A DNA stretch of 20,430 nt, taken from positions 1 through 20,430 of IMG/VR virus record IMGVR_UViG_3300037090_000138, one strand, 5' to 3'. The notes under the pieces are model-generated. The model made no database searches and was not told where the DNA came from. It worked only from the letters and a program-made list of their open reading frames with translations. Both the position numbers and the translations under genes were made by a program. The stretch comes from a virus. How positions within the stretch are numbered: position 1 is the stretch's first letter; the number at the start of each line of letters is the position of its first letter. Positions 13,969-20,063 of the stretch are shown piece after piece.

Positions 13969-15041
13969 TCAATTACAACAATTATCTGGATGTGAAAGAT
14001 TTTTTGAATTTTCAGAAAGATTTAAAACAGAACGATCCGCACACAGTGGTAGGTTATTGGTACCGACTGGTCCATTTATTGAAATGGGCAGATGAAAATT
14101 CGTTGATGAAGGCAGGTGCGATCCGGCCGGCTTTCCCAGCCTATCTGGAAAAATTAAAGACAAATAAAGACAACTTGCTCAGCTCGAGCGGTTTCACGGC
14201 GATCTGCAAGACGGGACGAGCTTTCTTTTTATGGGCCAAGGCGGAGTTTCCTGGTCGCTACCGGTCTATCGACAATAACTGGATTTTGTCAATCCGGCCG
14301 CCAAGAGCTCGCCGCGAGGAATCGGAACTGCACACACGATTATTATATACGGTAGAAGAAGCAATCAAGCTGGCGACCTTCCCGGTCACTTTTTTAAGCG
14401 AGCACAGGACTCAGGCGGCAGTGGCGCTGCTGTTCCTGTCGGGGATGCGCATCGGGGCATTTATGAGTTTGCCGATCAATTGCGTCGATCTGGAGCACAT
14501 GCGGATTTTCCAACTTCCCGAACGAGGGGTAATGACCAAAAACCGCAAAGCGGCAATTACCACATTATTAAATATTCCCGAATTATTGAAGGTGGTACGA
14601 ACCTGGGATATCTATGTAAGGGAAAAGCTGGATGATGGTTTATGCTGGTATCCTCACATGGATTCGTACAGCGGTTTTTTACCAGAGGATTCGATCAACC
14701 GGGAAGCTTTGGCCAATCGGAGGATTGATTTTTGCGATAGTTTGCGAAATCTGTGCAATATGGCCGGTATGGAATATAGATCGGCGCATAAGTTTAGAAA
14801 CGGCCATGCGGTCTACGCGCTGAAACATTGTCAAACGATGTCCCAATTCAAGAGCGTTTCGCAGAATCTGATGCATTCGACGATTGGGATAACAGATGGT
14901 GTATATGGCAACCTTGTGCGGGATGACGTACATGATACGATTTTGGGTCTTTCCAAGAATTTAGATAAGCCGGCCACCGATTCCCAGCTGCAGGCGATAT
15001 TCGAGGAAATGATCCGGAAATATACGAAAGAAAAGGAATAA
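13965..15041 (+). CDS. int: Tyrosine site-specific recombinase (integrase)
   Basis: 358 residues. The catalytic set is visible: Arg162 in LSGMRIGAFMSL, a candidate Lys192 in the beta-hairpin, His275/Arg278 in SAHKFRNGHAVY, His304 in LMHSTIGIT and nucleophile Tyr314 in DGVYGNL. Residues ~5-110 are the SAM-like core-binding domain (YNNYLDVKDFLNFQKDL ... FFLWAKAEF). No clear arm-binding domain precedes it. AAAGGAGG (13952-13959) is a strong ribosome site; the ATG overlaps the preceding stop. It would recombine phage attP with host attB. Converges with the lipoprotein gene, with nine bases between the two stops. Confidence 0.9.
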   Translation: MINYNNYLDVKDFLNFQKDLKQNDPHTVVGYWYRLVHLLKWADENSLMKAGAIRPAFPAYLEKLKTNKDNLLSSSGFTAICKTGRAFFLWAKAEFPGRYRSIDNNWILSIRPPRARREESELHTRLLYTVEEAIKLATFPVTFLSEHRTQAAVALLFLSGMRIGAFMSLPINCVDLEHMRIFQLPERGVMTKNRKAAITTLLNIPELLKVVRTWDIYVREKLDDGLCWYPHMDSYSGFLPEDSINREALANRRIDFCDSLRNLCNMAGMEYRSAHKFRNGHAVYALKHCQTMSQFKSVSQNLMHSTIGITDGVYGNLVRDDVHDTILGLSKNLDKPATDSQLQAIFEEMIRKYTKEKE

Positions 15042-15050
15042 GGTTAAATA

Positions 15051-15776
15051 TTATTTGGCCTGGCATGCGCATCCGGCCGGTTTGGTGCAGGTTTTGGTCA
15101 GGCTGATGCAGGTATCGCCACAGGCTTTGCTGGCTGAACTACAGACTTTGCAGCAAGTCTGGTTATTGGCAAGTGTGGGCTGTTGGGTTTCGGTAGGTGG
15201 GATTATTGGGGTAAGAGAATCTAAAACTTGCTTATATTTCATAGCCTGGGTTTGTGGCAGATCACCATTGATTTGAACCAGGATATTGTTCTGTTCGAAC
15301 ACCCACGAAAATAAAGCCGCCGATGCTCGGGCGAATTTGTTGTAATAATCTGCCATGATTTCACGATCGGCGGAATTGGCAAAGGAAAAAATTCTACCAC
15401 CACAATCTGAACACATAGATGGGATCAGGATATGAATTCCTTTGGTGGCTACCATAGGCGCCAAACCATAATCAGCCGGGGTCATCGGCATGGGATTCTC
15501 AGCCTCCAGGCCGGCGGCTTTGAAGGCGGCAATAACTTGCTCTGGTGTAATGACTTCAAAAACGGGTGTGGCAGTAGGGGTAACCGGTGTGTCGGTAGGA
15601 GATGGGGTGATGGTACTGGTAGGTGGAATGGGGGTTTGGGTAGCGGTTGGTGAGGGAATGATAGTATCGGTGGGCCTGGCTGCTTCAGTTAAGGCGATGG
15701 CGGTCTGGATTGTATTTGTGGATGGGGTGCAGGCGCTAAGAAAGATGATCAGGAAAAATACCAATATCTTTTTCAT
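15051..15776 (-). CDS. Lipoprotein with Pro/Thr linker and Cys-rich tail (probable lysogenic-conversion gene)
   Basis: 241 residues. The lipobox is in MKKILVFFLIIFLSAC (Cys16). Residues ~35-72 are a Pro/Thr-rich linker (PSPTATQTPIPPTSTITPSP), as is common in Anaerolineae envelope proteins. The middle domain (~75-185) includes VITPEQVIAAFKAAGLEAEN and a CSDC pair. The last ~35 residues are Cys-rich (CCKVC, KACGDTCIS, KTC, GCAC). The start is chosen for AAGGAGGG (15785-15792); longer forms lack this. It is on the strand opposite its neighbours, next to the repressor, as expected for a gene expressed in the prophage state. Function unknown; surface exposed by inference. Confidence 0.85.
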   Translation of the reverse strand: MKKILVFFLIIFLSACTPSTNTIQTAIALTEAARPTDTIIPSPTATQTPIPPTSTITPSPTDTPVTPTATPVFEVITPEQVIAAFKAAGLEAENPMPMTPADYGLAPMVATKGIHILIPSMCSDCGGRIFSFANSADREIMADYYNKFARASAALFSWVFEQNNILVQINGDLPQTQAMKYKQVLDSLTPIIPPTETQQPTLANNQTCCKVCSSASKACGDTCISLTKTCTKPAGCACQAK

Positions 15777-15820
15777 GTGATTTTCCCTCCTTTTGGTGCT
15801 TGTATTGAAAATTGTTTCGT

Positions 15821-15849
15821 TATATAATAGAACTGCCGTTCTATGAAAA
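15821..15849 (-). promoter_or_regulatory. Promoter with an SOS/LexA-type operator
   Basis: On the - strand a -35 TTTTCA (15849-15844) and a -10 TATATA (15826-15821) are 17 bases apart. Filling the spacer is the perfect inverted repeat ATAGAAC-TGCC-GTTCTAT (15827-15844), which contains GAAC-N4-GTTC (15830-15841), the LexA box of Gram-positive bacteria. It lies 45 bases upstream of the lipoprotein ATG. A phage repressor operator of similar form is the alternative. Confidence 0.7.
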
Positions 15850-15862
15850 CACAACCGAAAAA

Positions 15863-16300
15863 TTATGATCTTTTGGTGAACGTAATCTGGACGCCGTACT
15901 TAGCGAACGCCTGCCTGATGATCTCTTCGGCTGCGGGGTTAGCTTCTTCGTTGCCTCTCTTGACAAGTTCGGACCTGGCTTCGCTGAGAGCGGAAAGTAA
16001 GGGGTCTCGCAGCTCGGGCGGGAAATCGGCCAGGAGATCTGCCGGATCCGGACGCGCATAGCCGCAGATATCCATAATCTCGAAGTCGCCGAGGCGCTGA
16101 GCAATTTTATCGGCTGCCTTTCGGCTGATTTGAGTTTTACTCCCATTTAATATCTCAGATAAATAACTGCGACTTAATCCTATAAAAGTCGCAAATTCTT
16201 CGAGATTACGACGCCCACCTTGTTTTAACTCCCATTGAAGCATTTTGGTTTCAAGCCATTTTCCAATTTCAGGCATAAGTTCAGTATAGTAATTTTTCAT
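15863..16300 (-). CDS. Xre-family repressor (CI-like)
   Basis: 145 residues. Residues ~31-72 are a Cro/CI-type helix-turn-helix (RNLEEFATFIGLSRSYLSEI, then LNGSKTQISRKAADKIAQRL). The C-terminal ~65 residues are helical and acidic (PADLLADFPPELRDPLLSAL), probably for oligomerisation. There is no LexA-like Ser-Lys peptidase domain, so self-cleavage after DNA damage is not expected. It diverges from a Cro-like gene. No Shine-Dalgarno sequence lies before the ATG at 16300, and the predicted transcription start falls on or next to it, suggesting a leaderless mRNA like lambda cI from PRM. ATG 16276 is an alternative start. Confidence 0.8.
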   Translation of the reverse strand: MKNYYTELMPEIGKWLETKMLQWELKQGGRRNLEEFATFIGLSRSYLSEILNGSKTQISRKAADKIAQRLGDFEIMDICGYARPDPADLLADFPPELRDPLLSALSEARSELVKRGNEEANPAAEEIIRQAFAKYGVQITFTKRS

Positions 16301-16307
16301 AAATCAA

Positions 16308-16335
16308 TAAATACCTATTGACATTCTCGTCGCAA
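16308..16335 (-). promoter_or_regulatory. Leftward repressor-maintenance promoter
   Basis: On the - strand TTGCGA (16335-16330) and TATTTA (16313-16308) are 16 bases apart. The transcription start would lie at about 16300-16301, the first base of the repressor ATG. It interlocks with the rightward promoter. Confidence 0.55.
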
Positions 16336-16346
16336 CGTGCTATTAT
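16318..16346 (+). promoter_or_regulatory. Rightward early promoter
   Basis: TTGACA (16318-16323), 17-base spacer, TATTAT (16341-16346); an overlapping TATAAT is at 16344-16349. The direct repeats AATTTCGC at 16347-16354 and 16366-16373 just downstream may be operator half-sites. It drives the Cro-like and early genes. Confidence 0.75.
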
Positions 16347-16383
16347 AATTTCGCAATAAGTGACTAATTTCGCTGGAGGCGAC

Positions 16384-16641
16384 GTGAAGGATAAAACATC
16401 AGAAATCACGAAAAAATATATCGGAGAGCAAACCCTGGAGGCTTTCGGCATAAGCCTGGGCATTAAAGCAAGCCGGCAGGCTGTATGGAACTGGAAAGAA
16501 GGCAAAGAATCTCCAGATACGATGACGCTTTTCCGGGTGATTGCCTCTCCCGATTCGACGGCATTGGCCAAGACGTGGGCGGGTGAGATTTTGGCAGTCT
16601 ATCAGACGAAAACTGAAGATCCGATAATCGAGAAAAGCTGA
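16384..16641 (+). CDS. Cro-like small DNA-binding protein
   Basis: 85 residues from GTG 16384, chosen for GGAGG at 16375-16379; an in-frame GTG at 16360 lacks a good ribosome site. Residues ~18-55 form a helix-turn-helix (TLEAFGISLGIKASRQAVWN then WKEGKESPDTMTLFRVIASP), with the 'vs.W..G' recognition-helix pattern of Xre/Cro proteins. It lies directly downstream of the rightward early promoter and opposite the repressor, the position of Cro. It would repress the repressor promoter and commit to lytic growth. Confidence 0.75.
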   Translation: MKDKTSEITKKYIGEQTLEAFGISLGIKASRQAVWNWKEGKESPDTMTLFRVIASPDSTALAKTWAGEILAVYQTKTEDPIIEKS

Positions 16642-16660
16642 TAACAGGGGAAAAGCCAGC

Positions 16661-16939
16661 ATGTTGTACTCCGTCAAACGATTTACTTACGAAACCAAGC
16701 CAGATCCGAAACTGGATCCAAAAAAATCCAAGAAAACAATTAAGGTGCGCCAATGCGTGACGGTGAAATCCGGCCTGACCTGGAAACAGGCCAAAGCAAT
16801 GCGGGCGGCAGAACGCAGCCTGATCATCTTCGAAGGGTCGGAAGGTCCGCAAGATGGGGAACAAATCTTGAATGAGGATGTAAGCACAACACCATCATGG
16901 CAGGATTTGCGAACTGTGTCCCAAATAGGGCACGAATAG
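16661..16939 (+). CDS. Early protein of unknown function
   Basis: 92 residues with AGGGGA (about 16646-16651) before the ATG. The sequence is strongly basic in its first half (DPKLDPKKSKKTIKVRQCVT) and has a helix-like 'SGLTWKQAKAMRAAERSLII'. No family recognised. It overlaps the ribosome site of the next ORF and belongs to the rightward early operon. Confidence 0.6.
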   Translation: MLYSVKRFTYETKPDPKLDPKKSKKTIKVRQCVTVKSGLTWKQAKAMRAAERSLIIFEGSEGPQDGEQILNEDVSTTPSWQDLRTVSQIGHE

Positions 16940-16944
16940 GAGGA

Positions 16945-17151
16945 ATGATGACCATGCGGAAAAGATGGCCATACGTAGCCGAGGCGGCGCGAATGGAATC
17001 CATCGCCCAGGCCCGGAAGGGGCTGCGAAAACTAGAGCCGATTTTAGAAAAAGAATCATCGGTAGAGTTACTGAGAAATGCAGCGGTAGTCGCCAACAGT
17101 TTATCCCAAATCATTACAGTCCTGGTCGAGGTCAGGACGGCGCAATCATGA
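16945..17151 (+). CDS. Small helical early protein, unknown
   Basis: 68 residues. AGGAGG (16938-16943) overlaps the preceding stop. ATG codons at 16945, 16948 and 16954 are all in frame; spacing favours 16948 or 16954. The product is helical (YVAEAARMESIAQARKGLRK, LLRNAAVVANSLSQIITVLV) and probably oligomeric. Function unknown. Downstream the sequence changes to stem-rich, probably non-coding DNA. Confidence 0.55.
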   Translation: MMTMRKRWPYVAEAARMESIAQARKGLRKLEPILEKESSVELLRNAAVVANSLSQIITVLVEVRTAQS

Positions 17152-17370
17152 AGGAGCCGCGGCGCAGCGAGCTGGCTGGCCAGCCGGGAGTGAGCGCCCT
17201 ACCGCTCGCAGGCAGGCGGATCTGCCCGGCTCCTATCGCCCATCGGGGCGAGACAACTTCATAATGCCAGGCGCAGCACGCTACGCGTATCCGTTTGCCC
17301 GGCCGAAAGGCAAGGGGCAGTCAATTTGGTGATGTGAATTAAGCCGGTGTCTATCCTGGCTGCGCCTGGC
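17152..17370 (+). ncRNA. Candidate structured RNA, two stem-closed domains
   Basis: No convincing coding sequence. Domain 1: AGGAGCCG (17152-17159) pairs with CGGCTCCT (17227-17234); inside are GGCGC/GCGCC (17161-17165 with 17194-17198), the palindrome GGCTGGCCAGCC (17174-17185) and GGCAG/CTGCC (17211-17215 with 17222-17226) abutting the closing stem. Then comes CGCCC-ATCG-GGGCG (17237-17250). Domain 2: GCCAGGCGCAGC (17266-17277) pairs perfectly over 12 bases with GCTGCGCCTGGC (17359-17370), enclosing TTGCC/GGCAA. Many nested, compatible stems argue for RNA structure, though this GC-rich sequence gives some by chance. Strand assumed from early transcription. Confidence 0.42.
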
Positions 17371-17392
17371 GAGTTGTGAAAGAAAATTTTCA

Positions 17393-17509
17393 ATGATAAA
17401 TATCTTTTTAGATCCTGCTTTTATCTGGACATTAGTTGTGATTTTTCTTGTGGGTTTCATTCTCGGTTTGATTATGGATCTTGTACGCCATCATTGGAAG
17501 GGATGGTAA
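17393..17509 (+). CDS. 38-residue single-span membrane protein
   Basis: ATG 17393 to TAA 17507-17509. The sequence has one strong hydrophobic span (FIWTLVVIFLVGFILGLIMD) followed by a basic end (LVRHHWKGW), giving a likely N-out/C-in orientation. The ribosome site is weak (GAAAGAAAA). AT-richer than the flanking stem-rich DNA, which supports a real gene. Possibly a small regulator, superinfection-exclusion or toxin-like peptide; no evidence distinguishes these. Confidence 0.55.
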   Translation: MINIFLDPAFIWTLVVIFLVGFILGLIMDLVRHHWKGW

Positions 17510-18060
17510 CAGTTATTCCTTCCCAAGAACCTTAACATGCGACCGGTGGAGATCACGTTCAAAACCGGCCATATATGCCAAAACTAAAAAAGGATTGGTT
17601 ACGCCCTATCTGCGACATGGCATAAACTACAGCCGGGGACAATCTGGAAATGTGATTGTTACAGCCAAGGGATGTACTAGCCGGTAAGCCTGACGGTTGA
17701 AAGACACCAGCGGCGCCGGGGAGGTCACCAGTTTGCGGGCGAAGGGAAAGCTACAGCCGAGGAATATCCCCTGCGAGAATGCAGGAACAAGGAGAAGTCA
17801 CAGCCCTGGGCAAAACGATAAAAACCCGATAGAGACTCCTGAAATGGGAGGTAGACAGGTAGGAAACGAGCCAATCAAGCGCCCGGACTTGCCCGTCCAG
17901 CGCCAAGCCGGTGGAATGCCGGCAGAAATTTAACTTGGGCGGCGGGAATCGCAACGGGAGCTGTGACCGACCCTCCCTCGGCCACGTGGCGAGAGGCACC
18001 GTAAGGAAGGTTCGAGGCCTTCCTCGCTCACCTGGAGATAATCCTCAGTTTTTGAAAGGA
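17510..18060 (+). other. 550-base stretch without a convincing gene; possible structured RNA
   Basis: Short ORFs here (for example 17697-17933) have low-complexity, uncharacteristic products. Local stems include TATGCCA/TGGCATA (17574-17580 with 17619-17625), CCTGC-GAGAAT-GCAGG (17770-17785), GCCGG/CCGGC (about 17907-17923), GCCACGTGGC (about 17981-17990) and AGGAAGG/CCTTCCT (about 18004-18024). The hexamer ACAGCC recurs at 17629, 17661, 17753 and 17800. It ends in a weak hairpin with five Ts (18031-18053). Could be a large ncRNA or degraded coding DNA. Confidence 0.35.
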
Positions 18061-18071
18061 AAAAAATATCG

Positions 18072-18206
18072 ATGGCGCATAAACCTTCAAGCACAGATTG
18101 GGCAGCCTGGTTTCTGATGGCGATGGCGGCGGTCCTGGCCTGCGTGATCATCGGCAGCCAGGTCGGCGTCTGGTTGGGCTATGCCATTGCGGCGGGAATG
18201 CATTAA
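18072..18206 (+). CDS. 44-residue membrane protein
   Basis: ATG 18072 to TAA 18204-18206, preceded by AAAGGA (about 18055-18060). After a polar start (MAHKPSSTDW) it is almost entirely hydrophobic and Gly/Ala-rich (AAWFLMAMAAVLACVIIGSQ, VGVWLGYAIAAGMH), enough for one long or two short spans. The stop is followed by AAGGAGG, the ribosome site of the next gene. Function unknown. Confidence 0.6.
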   Translation: MAHKPSSTDWAAWFLMAMAAVLACVIIGSQVGVWLGYAIAAGMH

Positions 18207-18214
18207 GGAGGCGC

Positions 18215-18886
18215 ATGCCAAAGAAATATTCGGAAGCATCCACAGAAGTGATCCACCTGGCTGAGGACCTGATCAGCAAATATCATCCGGCGCTCGAAGA
18301 AGCGCGCATCGCCTTCGTCTTCCAGGATAATGGCACCGGAAGACAAGACCGGGTCGAGTTGGCCAAGACTTCTAAGATCCAGGCGAAGATGCAACCGCTG
18401 CTGGAATACGATTTCCTGATCGTCATCACCGAGGATCAATATATGCGTATATCCAGTAAAGCACGTGAAGCGCTGATAGAACACGAATTATGTCATTGCG
18501 GCGGCGACGCGTCGAACGGCTGGAAGATACGCCATCACGATATTGAGGAGTTTCGGGAGGTGATCGAAAGGTATGGCGCCTGGAACATTGATCTTGCTAA
18601 AGATCTTCAATCCATTATGCAGCCAGGCCTGCCAGGCACCGAAATGGTTGCTCTGCCTACCAAACAGGGCACAGTCGCCACTTTAGATGGGCAACAATTG
18701 GCGCTCCTTTCGAAGAACCCTTTAAAAATCGTGACCGATTTCAAGGATGAGCTCCTCGAGGAAGTCCGCAAGTTCAAGGCAGAAGAAGGGGAAATCTCAG
18801 TCAGTAAACTTCAACGAAAATTCAAGATCAGTTATCCCAGGGCAAGAAGTCTGATGGATTTGATGGAGACTGCCAATGGCCAATAA
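18215..18886 (+). CDS. Phage metallopeptidase-like protein fused to an FtsK-gamma-like winged helix
   Basis: 223 residues from ATG 18215 with AAGGAGG before it; longer forms starting at 18098 overlap the membrane protein. Residues ~1-125 are of the putative phage metallopeptidase type: EHELCH at 89-94 gives the HExxH zinc motif (His90, Glu91, His94), and GWKIRHHDIEEFREVIERYG carries likely third-ligand residues. Residues ~178-222 (VSKLQRKFKISYPRARSLMD) closely resemble the gamma winged helix of FtsK, which reads specific DNA motifs. The combination suggests a DNA-guided or DNA-bound peptidase in early infection. Substrate unknown. It overlaps the next gene by 11 bases. Confidence 0.72.
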   Translation: MPKKYSEASTEVIHLAEDLISKYHPALEEARIAFVFQDNGTGRQDRVELAKTSKIQAKMQPLLEYDFLIVITEDQYMRISSKAREALIEHELCHCGGDASNGWKIRHHDIEEFREVIERYGAWNIDLAKDLQSIMQPGLPGTEMVALPTKQGTVATLDGQQLALLSKNPLKIVTDFKDELLEEVRKFKAEEGEISVSKLQRKFKISYPRARSLMDLMETANGQ

Positions 18887-19289
18887 ACTCTACGACGAGG
18901 AGATCCGGCAAATGGAGCCCGGTATAGTGCGGGCGGTGCTGAAAGTGCTATCTTCTTTCCACATCGGGAAGGAAAACACGATCAAGCGCTTGGACCTGGC
19001 CGAGGATCTACGCCGGATGGGGTTTGGGTCCGACCTGATCCCATTGACGTTCGACCGGCACATGCGGGCAGCCATCGCTGAGCTGCGCAAGGACGGCCAC
19101 CTGGTATGCAGCTCATCCGGAGACGGCGGTTATTACCTGGCCAGGGACCGGGCGGAGTACGATGAGTTCTCCCAGGTGGAATACCGCTCGAAGATCACCG
19201 ACATGGCGGAAACCCTGCGGGCGATGGACCAGGCAGCCGCCAGGCGCTTTGGCAACGATACACCGGCAGAACAGTTGAGCCTGATATGA
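18876..19289 (+). CDS. Winged-helix DNA-binding protein of the replication segment
   Basis: 137 residues. ATG 18876 lies in the end of the preceding gene (GGAG at 18864-18867 as ribosome site) and the stop overlaps the next ATG (ATGA), so expression is coupled. Residues ~15-90 have a winged-helix layout: helix, 'TIKRLDLAEDLRRMGFGSDL', recognition helix 'FDRHMRAAIAELRKDGHLVC' and a wing 'SSGDGGYYLARD'. The C-terminal ~45 residues are helical (YRSKITDMAETLRAMDQAAA). It resembles small helper proteins next to phage replication initiators. Precise role unknown. Confidence 0.62.
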   Translation: MANKLYDEEIRQMEPGIVRAVLKVLSSFHIGKENTIKRLDLAEDLRRMGFGSDLIPLTFDRHMRAAIAELRKDGHLVCSSSGDGGYYLARDRAEYDEFSQVEYRSKITDMAETLRAMDQAAARRFGNDTPAEQLSLI

Positions 19290-20014
19290 AAGATGAGTTC
19301 TATTTCACGATTGACCTGGTCAGGGATCTCAAGCCAAATAGTGCAAAAATTTTATTATTACTTATCCTTTCTGCCCAGCCACAGAATGCAAAATATTTGG
19401 AGGATTTTAGTCAATTGAGCGATAAAACGGTGGCTAAGGCCCTCCGAGATCTCGAACATAGAAGGCTAGTCACCCGAAATGGCCGCTATTCCTGGCAGCT
19501 TTCGACTTATGCAACTCAACTTCCGCTCATGGCTCAGACGAGGTTAGAACCTCCAGCCGGCGCAGATGAAGCATGCGATCCATCGCCCATAGCTTTGACC
19601 GGCGCCCCTGCGGGTCCGGTAGCCGGCGACGATCCCGAAAGTAATGCCAGTGAAGAGAAAGGGGAGTCGGAGAATTTCCGACTCGGAATTTCCGACTCCT
19701 CTAGTAGTAGTAGATCTTTAATTAAAGATTCCAAGAATCCAGTTAAAGATCTACCACTAGCTAGTAGGCCTGACCCGGAAATTCTCCGAGTCCTTTTGGC
19801 GGCGATGGACGAATGGGGAATACGTGAGCCGGCGCGTTCTGACATTGCCAGGATGCCAGGGATGACCCTGGCGCGCATAGATTATCACTGCGGCACAAGA
19901 GATAACTCGGGCCACGTGATTCCTAGGGGCCAGGCGATTTACCGGATTAAGAATAATTGGCCGTATAAGGAAACTGATGAATATGAAGATCCCGTTCCTG
20001 GTGGAGATTATTAA
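19286..20014 (+). CDS. Winged-helix replication initiator-like protein
   Basis: 242 residues. Residues ~15-70 are a winged helix (SAKILLLLILSAQPQNAKYL, QLSDKTVAKALRDLEHRRLV). Residues ~85-160 are a flexible Pro/Ala then Ser/acidic linker. Residues ~163-235 are a small helical domain (PDPEILRVLLAAMDEWGIRE ... IDYHCGTRD) ending in 'YRIKNNWPYKE'. The layout (N-terminal DNA-binding domain, linker, C-terminal domain) and the repeat array encoded in the linker (19663-19793) match lambda O-type initiators, whose gene contains the origin. No helicase follows in the window; ParB does. Name is an inference from layout and context. Confidence 0.58.
   Translation: MKDEFYFTIDLVRDLKPNSAKILLLLILSAQPQNAKYLEDFSQLSDKTVAKALRDLEHRRLVTRNGRYSWQLSTYATQLPLMAQTRLEPPAGADEACDPSPIALTGAPAGPVAGDDPESNASEEKGESENFRLGISDSSSSSRSLIKDSKNPVKDLPLASRPDPEILRVLLAAMDEWGIREPARSDIARMPGMTLARIDYHCGTRDNSGHVIPRGQAIYRIKNNWPYKETDEYEDPVPGGDY
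19663..19793. other. Nested repeat array inside the initiator gene, candidate replication origin
   Basis: Two tandem 14-base units, GAATTTCCGACTCG and GAATTTCCGACTCC, at 19672-19699. Outer inverted arms GGAGTCGGAGAATTTCC (19663-19679) and GGAAATTCTCCGAGTCC (19777-19793) match 16 of 17. Inner arms TAGTAGTAGATCTTTAA (about 19704-19720) and TTAAAGATCTACCACTA (19743-19759) also match 16 of 17, and ATCTTTAATTAAAGAT (about 19714-19729) is a perfect palindrome in an AT-rich core. This is the iteron-plus-AT-rich plan of a phage origin. Confidence 0.65.
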
Positions 20015-20063
20015 AAATTAGTTCTTGATAATTTCTGTTATCAAAAGCAAGAAGTGAGGAAAT

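Noticed and set aside
15490-15780. Plus-strand 96-residue frame opposite the lipoprotein
   Set aside because: Its Val/Gly-rich product is the antisense of the Pro/Thr linker; the minus-strand gene has a lipobox and a strong ribosome site.
17148-17264. 38-codon ORF starting in an ATGA overlap
   Set aside because: Product is Arg/Pro/Gly-rich without structure, and the DNA is explained better by the nested stems from 17152; kept out as a gene but not excluded.
17697-17933. 78-residue ORF in the non-coding stretch
   Set aside because: TTG start without ribosome site, low-complexity product with no hydrophobic core.
18004-18034. T-arm-like hairpin AGGAAGG-TTCGAGG-CCTTCCT as a tRNA end
   Set aside because: No partner for the following CTCGCTC as an acceptor strand and no other tRNA arms; treated as an ordinary hairpin.
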